Assembly (NCBI GenBank): GCA_964503895.1
Contig: CAZDCF010000023.1
Coordinates: 1-16,238, forward strand
Source: Nitronereus sp964503895
GTDB lineage: Bacteria; Nitrospirota; Nitrospiria; Nitrospirales; UBA8639
Reading direction: 5' to 3'
Length of the DNA stretch: 16,238 nt
The notes under the pieces were generated by a model. It was not told the DNA's origin. It ran no database searches and saw only the letters and a program-made list of their open reading frames with translations. This document shows, in pieces, positions 1 to 6,882 of the stretch (position 1 is its first letter; every line of letters begins with the position of its first letter). Both the position numbers and the translations under genes were made by a program.

Positions 1-187
1 CCAATTTTTCCTTGACCAGCCTTCCACTTTTGTTTTGTAATTTCCCCATGGCTATTTTTTCATTCAGTATTTGTAGTTTCTCCTGATCTATTAGGGAAAC
101 AGCTTGTTTGTTTTCTGGGCAACAAAGCATGGATAAAAGTTGTTGGTCGAGCCCACTTTGGTCTGAAGAGATGTTTTCAGTTGTCAT
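1..187 (-). CDS. Trm112-like zinc-ribbon family protein, 3' end beyond window
   Basis: An open frame reads leftward from an ATG at 187-185 to the window edge, giving 62 residues with no stop. It starts MTTENISSDQSGLDQ and continues with LLSMLCCPENKQ, then LNEKIAMGKLQNKSGRLV. The pattern LLxxLxCPxxKxxL followed by a short helix and an 'N-x-x-G' turn is typical of the Trm112/UPF0434 family. Trm112 proteins are small zinc-ribbon partners that activate methyltransferases, or stand-alone small proteins in bacteria. Only one CP dipeptide is seen in the knuckle (CCPENK, no CPxC), so zinc binding may be partial or lost, as in many bacterial members. A GAGG lies about 8 bases upstream of the ATG and supports the start. 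It is divergent from the DUF502 gene. The family call rests on motif recognition alone, and the C-terminal half cannot be seen. Confidence 0.6.
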   Translation of the reverse strand, partial: MTTENISSDQSGLDQQLLSMLCCPENKQAVSLIDQEKLQILNEKIAMGKLQNKSGRLVKEKL

Positions 188-210
188 AGGTCAGCCTCAT
201 ATTGAAAAAT

Positions 211-239
211 TTGTTTTCAGCCCGAACATTTCATACACT
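211..239 (+). promoter_or_regulatory. Candidate sigma-70-type promoter for the DUF502 run
   Basis: The intergenic stretch 188-375 separates two divergent genes, so it should hold promoters. The best plus-strand match seen is TTGTTT (211-216), a 17-base spacer and TACACT (234-239), about 135 bases before the DUF502 start. Both boxes deviate from consensus, so this is weak evidence. Confidence 0.2.
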
Positions 240-375
240 AATAGATCAATTTTAATAAGATCAAGTACATGCTTCGGCCCACAAATCCGAATTACTAGCC
301 CTAATTCAAAAAGGCGGTCTTTAGCAGGGCGCATGGTTTTTCAGTGAGCTTAACTGAACGAAGTGACTCTCCGTT

Positions 376-1017
376 ATGATAAAGAAAACGTACTTAGCTA
401 AATTTAAGCGATACTTTATCACTGGATTATTTGTGGTTGTCCCAGCCTGGGGAACTTTTCTCATTTTATCGACCCTCTTTGCCACGCTCGACGGTTTGTT
501 GGTTGACCTCCTGGGTTCCACTTTTGATATCGAAGTACCCGGTGTGGGGCTTGTGTTATTATTGTTGCTGATTATCTGTAGCGGGATGGCCACGACTCAT
601 TTTGTTGGTCAACGAATTGTTCGACGCTTTGAAGAATCGTTAGATCATATACCTTTGGTTCGAAGTATTTATCAAACATTGAAAGGCATGACGGATGTCT
701 TCCAATTCCGTGAGCGATTTGGAAATAGCACCGTGGTGGTCTTTCCGTTTCCACGTGAGGGGGTTTGGGCCATTGGTTTTGTGATGGATATGGCTCCGCC
801 CGTCTTGCAATCGATAGGCCCCGATCCGCTACTCATGGTTTTTGTTCCCACCGCCATTCATCCGTTTACCGGCTATTTGGCGTTTGTTCCTCGCAGTAAT
901 GCTCAGCCCATTCGATTGCGTCCACAAGAAGCCATGAAGATGGAATTTTCTGCTGGGATGTATAGGCCTCCGAGAGGTTGGTTAAACGTGCCGTCTTCTT
1001 CCGACATGCCCTCATGA
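376..1017 (+). CDS. DUF502 family integral membrane protein
   Basis: A 213-residue protein beginning MIKKTYLAKFKRYFITGL. It shows the DUF502 layout: a short basic N-terminus, a first membrane helix about residues 14-36 (GLFVVVPAWGTFLIL), a second about 55-75 (VPGVGLVLLLLLIICSG), then a soluble part. The soluble part has the family signatures 'PLVRSIYQTLKGMTDVF', 'VVVFPFPREGVWAIGFV', and a segment reading VFVPTAIHPFTGYLAFVP. The function of DUF502 is not established; it is found in many bacteria and in plants. The start is the first ATG of the frame. No strong ribosome site is visible, only GAAGTGA about 10 bases upstream. The stop overlaps the ATG of the next gene (ATGA at 1014-1017), implying translational coupling with the acetyltransferase. 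Length is normal for the family. Confidence 0.85.
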   Translation: MIKKTYLAKFKRYFITGLFVVVPAWGTFLILSTLFATLDGLLVDLLGSTFDIEVPGVGLVLLLLLIICSGMATTHFVGQRIVRRFEESLDHIPLVRSIYQTLKGMTDVFQFRERFGNSTVVVFPFPREGVWAIGFVMDMAPPVLQSIGPDPLLMVFVPTAIHPFTGYLAFVPRSNAQPIRLRPQEAMKMEFSAGMYRPPRGWLNVPSSSDMPS

Positions 1018-1532
1018 TCGATTGCAAAGAATCAGCCCAAGGCCTCTCCGATTTTGAGGTGCGTATTCGTCAAGCAACGGCCAACGATCTTTCTGTATTG
1101 ATGGAATATAATGTGGCTTTGGCTTCAGAAACCGAAGAGAAATTATTGGAACTGGATCGGCTTCAACGAGGTGTCGAAGCCGTACTAGAAAACCCAGGGC
1201 ATGGGTTTTATCTTATTGCGGAAAATGGCGCATCCGGACAAGCGATTGGGCAGATGCTTGTTACCTATGAGTGGAGCGATTGGCGAAATGGAGTATTTTG
1301 GTGGTTACAAAGTGTGTACGTACAAAAATCTTGGCGAAGGCATGGGGTCTTTCGTCGGCTTTATACCCATGTCCTGAAGGAAGCCCGCAGTTGTCAGGAG
1401 GTCGCGGGTGTTCGTTTGTATGTCGAAAAAGATAATCAGCTTGCCCAACAAGTGTATCAAGGCCTTGGGTTGCTCCCTGCGGGCTATCATGTTTATGAAT
1501 TGGATTTTGTCCTGTCAGAAAAGTCTAAATAA
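1014..1532 (+). CDS. GNAT-family N-acetyltransferase
   Basis: A 172-residue protein with a single GNAT fold. Residues 16-30 (VRIRQATANDLSVLM) form the usual first strand and helix. Residues 96-120 (WWLQSVYVQKSWRRHGVFRRL) carry motif A, where the acetyl-CoA pyrophosphate loop is normally Q/R-x-x-G-x-G/A; here it reads RRHGVF, so the second small residue is replaced. The C-terminal part (RLYVEKDNQLAQQVYQGLG) is motif B, with the Asn and Tyr typical of the family. I chose the ATG at 1014 because it overlaps the upstream stop as ATGA and because the conserved fold begins soon after. An in-frame ATG at 978 would add 12 residues inside the DUF502 gene. The substrate cannot be told from sequence; small amines, aminoglycosides and protein N-termini are all possible for this superfamily. 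Confidence 0.85.
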   Translation: MIDCKESAQGLSDFEVRIRQATANDLSVLMEYNVALASETEEKLLELDRLQRGVEAVLENPGHGFYLIAENGASGQAIGQMLVTYEWSDWRNGVFWWLQSVYVQKSWRRHGVFRRLYTHVLKEARSCQEVAGVRLYVEKDNQLAQQVYQGLGLLPAGYHVYELDFVLSEKSK

Positions 1533-1558
1533 ACGCTATTAGACAAATCGAGGTCTCG

Positions 1559-1939
1559 GTGCAAAAAATCACGCGTCCTAATCATCGCAAATCTACCAAG
1601 GGGTGGTTAGAAGCAACGAACCAAATGTGGAAATTGTATATGGCTCTTTTGGGTTTGGGTGGAGCGCTACTGTGTTTTCTTGGAGCAGGGCTTAGTCTAT
1701 TACTCGAAACGAATGTGTTTAGACCCCTGATGTGCAGTGGTGCAATTTTGGGAGTGGTTACCTTTATGTGGTTGGTGAAAACTCTTAGATGCCCCTCCTG
1801 CCAGAACAAACTAGTGTGGACTATGATTTCTTCGCGGTCGCATATGTCCTGGTTAGTGGAGTTAGCCAACCTCGTGAACTGCCCTTCGTGTCAAGTTCCG
1901 CTTAGCAGGCGCCCTTCGGTCCGGTGGCGGGCAATTTAA
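1559..1939 (+). CDS. Small membrane protein with a double CxxC zinc ribbon
   Basis: A 126-residue protein starting at GTG (1559), preceded by GAGG at 1550-1553. I do not recognise the family. Two hydrophobic helices are visible, about residues 27-48 (LYMALLGLGGALLCFLGAG) and 55-74, forming a hairpin in the inner membrane. After them come C78-P-S-C81 and, 27 residues later, C108-P-S-C111, a zinc-ribbon arrangement that is probably cytoplasmic. The N-terminus is basic (RPNHRKSTK) and the tail is also basic (SRRPSVRWRAI). It lies 26 bases after the acetyltransferase and 5 bases before the peptidase start, so it belongs to the same transcript. A sensor, adaptor or assembly role would suit such a layout, but no function is claimed. 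The GTG start makes the coding call slightly less certain; cysteine spacing and operon fit support it. Confidence 0.6.
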   Translation: MQKITRPNHRKSTKGWLEATNQMWKLYMALLGLGGALLCFLGAGLSLLLETNVFRPLMCSGAILGVVTFMWLVKTLRCPSCQNKLVWTMISSRSHMSWLVELANLVNCPSCQVPLSRRPSVRWRAI

Positions 1940-1944
1940 AGGTC

Positions 1945-3225
1945 ATGAAAACTAGAATTCCTTTTCTTCCACACCTTACAAATTTTCTGCTTCTATCCAT
2001 AATGGTGTGTCTTGTTAGTTTTAGTTCGCTGGAGGTTTTCGCGGATTCACCTCATAAAGAAATAAATCAAAATCTACTGAGGGCAAGGGATTTAGGCATT
2101 ATCATAGGGCGGTATCAGCCGGGGCCATGGAATGCGATTACAGATGTCGCAGGAGTTAAAGTTGGACACGTGACATTAATTAAAGGCCATGGGCCACTCG
2201 TTCCCGGGAAGGGTCCTGTTCGGACGGGTGTGACTGTCATCATTCCCCGCGATGATGTATGGCATAAAAAAGTGCCTGCTGGAGCCTTTGTTTTAAATGG
2301 GACCGGAGAAGTGACAGGGTTGGCATGGGTAGCCGAAGCTGGGTTTCTCGAATACCCTATTGCTCTCACCAATACCCTGAATGTTCCCCGTGTGGCTAAC
2401 GGCATCATGAGTTGGATGTTTAAGCACAATCCCGAGATTGGCATTACCGATGATACATTGACTCCCGTGGTGGCGGAATGCGACGACAGCCGATTGAACG
2501 ATAGTCGAGGTCGCCATGTGTCAGAAGATAATGTCATGTGGGCGTTAGAAGAAGCGACCGACGGACCAGTGACCGAGGGGACTGTTGGTGCGGGTACGGG
2601 AATGATTTCGTACCAATTTAAAGGAGGCATTGGGACCTCTTCACGGCGACTTTCCAAAAAGGATGGAGGGTATACTATCGGTGTTCTGATCAATGCAAAT
2701 CATGGTCGGCGGTATGAATTAACCATTTCTGGTGTACCCGTAGGCCGTTTATGGCAAGAACGGAACCCCGACTCCAAATCAGCCGGATCTTTGAGTCTCG
2801 GAGATAGGTCACAACTCTCCAAGCGAGAACAACTTGGAGACCAAGGGTCGATTATTATTGTGATTGCGACGGATGCTCCCGTTGATGCTCGTCAACTTCA
2901 ACGCATGGCAAAGCGTGCAGTTTTGGGATTAGCCAGAACTGGTGCGACTAGCCACCATGGAAGCGGAGATTTTATCCTGGCGTTTTCCACTGGTAATGAA
3001 ATTCCTCATTATCCCGAAGATTCTACCTTCTTTTTAAAACATCTAGCCGATACGCATTTGAATCCAATTTTGGCAGCAACGGTTGAGGCCACGGAGGAGG
3101 CCATCATTAATGCGCTGGTAGCAGCTACTACTGTGGTTGGGCGAGATGGCCGACGGGCCGAAGCTATCGAACATGAGCAACTCAAACGTCTTCTACAGGT
3201 GAAGTCAAAGTCTGATCCCTTCTGA
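1945..3225 (+). CDS. Secreted P1-family (DmpA-like) aminopeptidase
   Basis: A 426-residue protein of the P1/S58 peptidase family (L-aminopeptidase D-esterase DmpA, beta-aminopeptidase BapA). These Ntn-type hydrolases cut themselves internally before a serine, which becomes the nucleophile. Family signatures in order: GPWNAITDVAGVKVGH (60-75), TGVTVIIPR (about 94-102), NGTGEVTGLAWVAEAG, GTVGAGTGM, KGGIGTSSR (226-234, the expected self-cleavage region, with Ser232/233 as nucleophile candidates), and near the end LARTGATSHHGSGDFILAFST. The N-terminus has a signal peptide: MKTR, a hydrophobic core about 14-29, and a likely cut after VFA (residue 33), so it acts in the periplasm or outside. I chose ATG 1945 because the signal peptide begins there; an in-frame GTG at 1924 would add seven residues before it and overlap the upstream gene. 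Likely substrates are small peptides or amino-acid amides. Confidence 0.88.
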   Translation: MKTRIPFLPHLTNFLLLSIMVCLVSFSSLEVFADSPHKEINQNLLRARDLGIIIGRYQPGPWNAITDVAGVKVGHVTLIKGHGPLVPGKGPVRTGVTVIIPRDDVWHKKVPAGAFVLNGTGEVTGLAWVAEAGFLEYPIALTNTLNVPRVANGIMSWMFKHNPEIGITDDTLTPVVAECDDSRLNDSRGRHVSEDNVMWALEEATDGPVTEGTVGAGTGMISYQFKGGIGTSSRRLSKKDGGYTIGVLINANHGRRYELTISGVPVGRLWQERNPDSKSAGSLSLGDRSQLSKREQLGDQGSIIIVIATDAPVDARQLQRMAKRAVLGLARTGATSHHGSGDFILAFSTGNEIPHYPEDSTFFLKHLADTHLNPILAATVEATEEAIINALVAATTVVGRDGRRAEAIEHEQLKRLLQVKSKSDPF

Positions 3226-3428
3226 TAATGTGTCGGTGGTATTTTCAGAGGCACAATCTTAAGGAATGTTGTCCGAACAAAAAAATGATATTAGGCGTAT
3301 GGAATTTTCCTGACCATATTTTTCTGTATCAGATTTCATAATAGTTTCTTAGGATTGTTTTTTGCCTTATGGACAAAGCCTTTTGTGCATTGATAGACTT
3401 TGTTCTGTTAATAACTTGAGAAAAAATA

Positions 3429-4607
3429 ATGAAAATTCACGTTGCTGTTTCTCGAGAATCCGAGGTTAGGAAAGTTGCTACAGATTTGTCACGCGCAGTT
3501 AAGGAGGCCTTAGGATCGATAAAAATTGATCTGGTATTTGTCTTTTTTTCTATCCATTTTGGAGCACGAGCGGAACAACTCGTCGAACTTCTCTGGGAAG
3601 AAATGGACCCAGAAGTCATGTTGGGTTGTATGGGCGAAGGCGTAATCAGTCCAACCGAAGAATTCGAAGGGAATGCCGTGGTGACTGTCTGGGCTGCTAC
3701 CCTGCCTGGGGTGCGCATGCTTCCCATGCATCTGAGATTTTCGGAAGGTGAAAATGGTCAGTATACCAAGGAGGGGTGGCCCGACTCCCTAGACTTCATT
3801 AACGAGCGACCAACGTTTCTTCTTTTTGCTGATCCTTTTTCTACGCCGATTGAATCCGTATTTGCAGAAATCGAGGAATGTTGCCCTGGGGCTCCTGCCA
3901 TAGGTGGTGTGGCAAGCGGTGGATCTGATTTAGGAGAAAACCGGATAGTGTATAATGGCAAAATTGTTACCGAAGGCATAACCGGAATAGCTCTGTGGGG
4001 GTCGGTGACCATTCGGACGTTAGTCTCTCAGGGATGCAAACCTATTGGTGAAAGGTATGTGATAACAAAGGCCGAACGCAATATCATTTATGAATTGGGT
4101 GGGGCCTCCCCACTTCAACGATTGCAGGCTACGTTAGATGAGTTAGGTTCGGATGGGGGGCGACAGGCAGCAAAAGCCTTACAGGTTGGCATAGCATTTG
4201 ATGAACAGCGGGAACGATTGGATCAAGGCGATTTCCTTATTCGAGGGATCATCGGTGCAGACCAACGATCAGGAAGGGTGGCTATCTCCGATTTGGTCGA
4301 GGAAGGTCAAACCGTGCAATTCCATCTACGAGACTCCAAAGCTGCGAGTGAAGAATTAAATTTAATGCTCGCCAAAGATCAAGTTGAATTTCCCAATAAA
4401 ACCCCCAAGGGAGCCCTTATGTTTAGCTGCAATGGTCGCGGACGAAGATTTTTCGCGGAACCCCATCATGATGTCAGGGCCCTCCAGAAGCGTGCGGAAG
4501 GTATGCCGATAGCTGGATTTTTTGCCGCTGGAGAAATCGGACCGGTTGGCGGGAAAAATTTCATTCACGGTTACACAGCGAGCGTCGCTTTATTCGCAGA
4601 AAAGTAA
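3429..4607 (+). CDS. FIST-domain (FIST N + FIST C) sensory-type protein
   Basis: A 392-residue protein matching the FIST architecture, a domain pair predicted to bind small ligands such as amino acids in signal transduction. The N-terminal FIST part has DLVFVFFSIHF (about 35-45), LGCMGEGVISPTEEFEG and AIGGVASGGSDLGENRIVYNG. The C-terminal FIST_C part ends with the hallmark CNGRG (Cys334-Gly338), then IAGFFAAGEIGPVGG (about 361-375) and NFIHGYTASVALF. No kinase, GGDEF or methyl-accepting domain is fused, so this is a stand-alone version; a partner output protein would have to act in trans. It has no signal peptide or membrane helix and should be cytoplasmic. The start ATG at 3429 follows a 203-bp gap after the peptidase, so it probably has its own promoter, but I could not pick one with confidence. 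The FKBP gene follows after 61 bases. Confidence 0.88.
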   Translation: MKIHVAVSRESEVRKVATDLSRAVKEALGSIKIDLVFVFFSIHFGARAEQLVELLWEEMDPEVMLGCMGEGVISPTEEFEGNAVVTVWAATLPGVRMLPMHLRFSEGENGQYTKEGWPDSLDFINERPTFLLFADPFSTPIESVFAEIEECCPGAPAIGGVASGGSDLGENRIVYNGKIVTEGITGIALWGSVTIRTLVSQGCKPIGERYVITKAERNIIYELGGASPLQRLQATLDELGSDGGRQAAKALQVGIAFDEQRERLDQGDFLIRGIIGADQRSGRVAISDLVEEGQTVQFHLRDSKAASEELNLMLAKDQVEFPNKTPKGALMFSCNGRGRRFFAEPHHDVRALQKRAEGMPIAGFFAAGEIGPVGGKNFIHGYTASVALFAEK

Positions 4608-4668
4608 CGCTTGCAACCTCTCATACGCCACATTACTAAATAACGAATTTAAGAAAGGAACAGTGATC

Positions 4669-5100
4669 ATGAAAAGTAGTTTGATGTATGCTGTTGTCCT
4701 GATAAGCATGATCGTGGCTTTATTGTCAGCAGCCTTTCTGTCAGCGGCAGAAAAAGAAAAGCTCATGGAGACGTCATCCGGTCTTCAATATTTGGATCTT
4801 GTGAAAGGGGCAGGTCGTGAGGCCCATGTAGGTGAGACAGCCTCCGTACATTATACGGGTTGGTTAAAAGATGGTAGCAAATTCGATAGTTCCCTGGATC
4901 GTGGACAACCCTTCCAGTTTCGTTTAGGAGCGGGGCGCGTCATTAAAGGATGGGATGAAGGGGTTGTCGGGATGAACATCGGGTCTAAACGCAAACTTAT
5001 AATCCCCCCGCATCTTGGGTATGGAAAACGCGGAGCCGGACGAGTTATTCCACCCAATGCTACCTTGATTTTTGAAGTGGAATTGCTGGATCTAAGGTAA
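4669..5100 (+). CDS. FKBP-type peptidyl-prolyl cis-trans isomerase, exported
   Basis: A 143-residue protein with an N-terminal signal peptide (residues 1-27, MKSSLMYAVVLISM followed by a hydrophobic core ending LSAA) and one FKBP domain. Family signatures are plain: SGLQYLDLVKG (37-47), VHYTGWLKDGSKFDSS (60-75, with the binding-pocket Tyr62, Phe72 and Asp73), then FRLGAGRVIKGWDEGV, IPPHLGYGKRGAG and NATLIFEVELLDL. The enzyme turns prolyl bonds between cis and trans and helps proteins fold in the periplasm. I chose ATG 4669 because AAAGGAA (4654-4660) sits 8 bases before it and because the signal peptide begins there; the longer frame back to 4522 runs inside the FIST gene. Length fits the single-domain FklB/Mip C-terminal type without the dimerisation arm. 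A weak A/T-rich stretch follows the stop, but no convincing terminator is seen. Confidence 0.92.
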   Translation: MKSSLMYAVVLISMIVALLSAAFLSAAEKEKLMETSSGLQYLDLVKGAGREAHVGETASVHYTGWLKDGSKFDSSLDRGQPFQFRLGAGRVIKGWDEGVVGMNIGSKRKLIIPPHLGYGKRGAGRVIPPNATLIFEVELLDLR

Positions 5101-5236
5101 GAAACGTACAGCGTGCTTTGCATTTATATCTCGCAAAAAAACGAATTTTTCTCCCTTTTAAGATAAAGAATCAACAAGCTGGATACCTCATCATATTAAT
5201 ATTTATTTTTGGTTAATAATATAGGTGCCAAGTATT

Positions 5237-6340
5237 ATGAAACGCACTCCTTTGTATGAGGCACATTTAGCATATTCCGGGAAGATCGTGGATTTTGCTG
5301 GGTGGGCTATGCCGCTTCAATATTCAGGTGTACTTGACGAATATAATGCTGTCCGCAACACGGCTGGACTTTTCGATGTCAGCCACATGGGACGCATTCA
5401 AGTTGAAGGGAAAGGTGCCCTTACCTATCTCCAGCTGGTCACGACCAATGATGTCGAAAAAATTAGTCTCTTGAATTCACAATATTCCATGATTTGCAAC
5501 CAAGAAGGTGGAGTGAAGGATGATATATTTATTTATCGGCTGGCGGAAGAAAATTTTCTGTTATGTGTTAATGCATCGAATCGGGGGAAAATTTTTAACT
5601 GGTTGCAACAGCAGAGCAAGGAACAAATGCTTTCTCTCAAAATAGAAGATAGATCTGAGTCGTTGGCGCAACTTGCCTTACAAGGTCCAGCTGCTCCAGC
5701 CATAATAAGGCAAGCATTAGGGGAAGAAGTTGATTGCCTTAAGCCTCGACAATGTTCGGAATTGAATTTGTCTGGGGTGGCCACCCTAATAACAAGAACA
5801 GGATACACTGGCGAACGCGGGTATGAATTATACCTACCGTCAGATCAAGCGGTAGAAGTTTGGGAAAAAATAATGGCTGTTGGGAAACCACATGGATTAA
5901 AGCCCGCGGGTCTCGGGGCTAGGGATCTCCTACGTTTGGATATGGGATATTTTTTATACGGGAATGATTTGACTGAAGAGATTACCCCCGTCGAAGCCGG
6001 GGCAGAATGGCTGGTGAGTTGGGGAAAAATGGAGTTTGTGGGCCATGAAGTTTTGCGCCGTCAAAAGGCTCAGCGCCCAACCAAACGATTAGTTGCCTTT
6101 GAATTATTATCAAAAGCTGTCCCACGTCATGGAATGAAAATCAAGGCGGATAGAATGGAAATTGGCGAAATTTCCAGCGGCAATTTTTCACCAATTCTTC
6201 AAAAGGGAATTGGGTTAGGATTTGTGTTGTCGCCGTATGCTGAGGTTGGGACAACAGTCGATGTGGAAATTCGCGGCCGGAGTGTTTCTGCTAAAGTTGT
6301 GAAGCTTCCGTTCTATAGGAAGCCAAAACCCTTTGCGTGA
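5237..6340 (+). CDS. gcvT: Glycine cleavage system T protein (aminomethyltransferase)
   Basis: A 367-residue protein, normal GcvT length. In the glycine cleavage system it takes the aminomethyl group from lipoyl-GcvH, releases ammonia and forms 5,10-methylene-tetrahydrofolate. Signatures: MKRTPLYEAH at the start, VDFAGWAMPLQYSG (18-31), LFDVSHMGRIQV (45-56), GGVKDDIFIYR (91-101, with the catalytic Asp expected at 95/96), VNASNRGKIFNWL, RTGYTGERGYELYLP (folate site), GARDLLRLDMGYFLYGNDL, and the C-terminal barrel segment SGNFSPILQKGIGLGFV. I chose ATG 5237 because the family begins here (MKRTPLYE) and AGGTG (5223-5227) lies 9 bases ahead; a GTG inside that site (5225) would add four residues. 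The nudix gene starts 22 bases after its stop, so the two are probably co-transcribed. gcvH is absent, and gcvP lies about 6 kb away on the other strand. Confidence 0.95.
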   Translation: MKRTPLYEAHLAYSGKIVDFAGWAMPLQYSGVLDEYNAVRNTAGLFDVSHMGRIQVEGKGALTYLQLVTTNDVEKISLLNSQYSMICNQEGGVKDDIFIYRLAEENFLLCVNASNRGKIFNWLQQQSKEQMLSLKIEDRSESLAQLALQGPAAPAIIRQALGEEVDCLKPRQCSELNLSGVATLITRTGYTGERGYELYLPSDQAVEVWEKIMAVGKPHGLKPAGLGARDLLRLDMGYFLYGNDLTEEITPVEAGAEWLVSWGKMEFVGHEVLRRQKAQRPTKRLVAFELLSKAVPRHGMKIKADRMEIGEISSGNFSPILQKGIGLGFVLSPYAEVGTTVDVEIRGRSVSAKVVKLPFYRKPKPFA

Positions 6341-6362
6341 TTTACCCAAGAGGAAACTTCAG

Positions 6363-6881
6363 GTGAAAACGAAAATCTATCAAGGCAAAATTATCGATCT
6401 CTCGGTTGAAACAGTGATATTACCCAACGGAGCTACTGCCGAACTTGAACTCATTGCTCATCCTGGTGCTTCGGCCGTTGTCCCCCTTAAAGACAACCAA
6501 ACTGTGGTCATGGTCCGGCAATATCGACATGCGGTCGGTGGATATATCTATGAAATTCCTGCTGGTAAACTTCATCTCGGAGAAGACCCACGGGATTGTG
6601 CCATGCGAGAGGTTGAAGAGGAGATTGGGTATAAAGTTGGAATCTTAGAACCGCTTCTCAGTTTTTTTACAACTCCAGGATTCACAGACGAAATAATTCA
6701 CATTTTTCTTGGGAAAAATCTTGCCCCAGGCACCCAAGATCTTGGCGAAGACGAAGTCTTAGAAATCATCGAAATGCCACTTGCCAAGACTATTGAACTG
6801 ATCAAGGATGGTAGCATCAAGGATGGAAAGACGATAATCGGTTTGCAGGCTGCCTATCTCAAGCTGTTAGTTAAGAACTAA
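6363..6881 (+). CDS. NudF-like nudix hydrolase (ADP-ribose pyrophosphatase)
   Basis: A 172-residue nudix enzyme. The nudix box is complete: Gly68, Glu74, then Arg82-Glu83-Val84-Glu85-Glu86-Glu87-Ile88-Gly89-Tyr90, matching GX5EX7REUXEEXGU except that the last aliphatic position is Tyr. Upstream MVRQYRHAVGGYIYEIPAGK and, about 16 residues after the box, TTPGFTDE are the marks of ADP-ribose pyrophosphatases, which split ADP-ribose into AMP and ribose-5-phosphate. Start: the GTG at 6363 has AGAGGA (6349-6354) 8 bases ahead and gives the usual N-terminus (MKTKIYQGKIIDL); a TTG at 6333 would overlap gcvT. The 3' end is notable. It contains a 15-base-period direct repeat (6801-6826), its last codons lie in a palindrome, and a second, broken copy of this 3' end lies at 8457-8578. 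Base composition is like gcvT, so the intact gene looks native. Confidence 0.9.
   Translation: MKTKIYQGKIIDLSVETVILPNGATAELELIAHPGASAVVPLKDNQTVVMVRQYRHAVGGYIYEIPAGKLHLGEDPRDCAMREVEEEIGYKVGILEPLLSFFTTPGFTDEIIHIFLGKNLAPGTQDLGEDEVLEIIEMPLAKTIELIKDGSIKDGKTIIGLQAAYLKLLVKN
6720..6856 (+). repeat. Left copy of nudix-3'-end direct repeat
   Basis: This 137-base part of the intact nudix gene (from codon 120 on) recurs in the same orientation at 8457-8578. The copies differ by 12 substitutions over 122 aligned bases plus one 15-base gap, by manual alignment. Similarity starts abruptly at CTTGCCCC and fades at the GGCTGCCTA end, before the last nine codons of the gene. The AT-rich methyltransferase segment lies between the two copies. 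Confidence 0.85.
6801..6826 (+). repeat. Short 15-base-period direct repeat inside the nudix gene
   Basis: ATCAAGGATGG occurs at 6801-6811 and again at 6816-6826, separated by TAGC, so the period is 15 bases (five codons, I-K-D-G-S then I-K-D-G). The broken copy downstream has only one unit (8538-8548). Other NudF proteins commonly carry the longer form here, so the shorter copy has probably lost a unit by slippage. Confidence 0.8.
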
Positions 6882-6882
6882 C
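6866..6882. repeat. 17-base palindrome over the nudix stop codon
   Basis: GTTAGTT-AAG-AACTAAC is a perfect inverted repeat with 7-base arms and a 3-base centre, covering the last codons and the TAA stop (6879-6881). It could be a weak bidirectional transcription stop between convergent genes, though its arms are AT-rich and only TTATTT follows. Its position exactly at the edge of the AT-rich segment also makes it a possible recombination or binding site. Sequence alone cannot separate these. Confidence 0.45.

Noticed and set aside
108..347. A plus-strand open frame before the DUF502 gene.
   Set aside because: It overlaps the Trm112-like gene on the opposite strand, and its translation shows no recognisable motif.
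2115..2693. A 192-codon minus-strand open frame opposite the P1 peptidase gene.
   Set aside because: It lies wholly within a strongly supported gene on the other strand, its translation has no family-like features, and no ribosome site is seen.
5101..5236. Terminator between the FKBP gene and gcvT (A run and T run near 5135-5160).
   Set aside because: The A and T runs do not form a stable G+C stem, so I cannot tell a terminator from AT-rich spacer.
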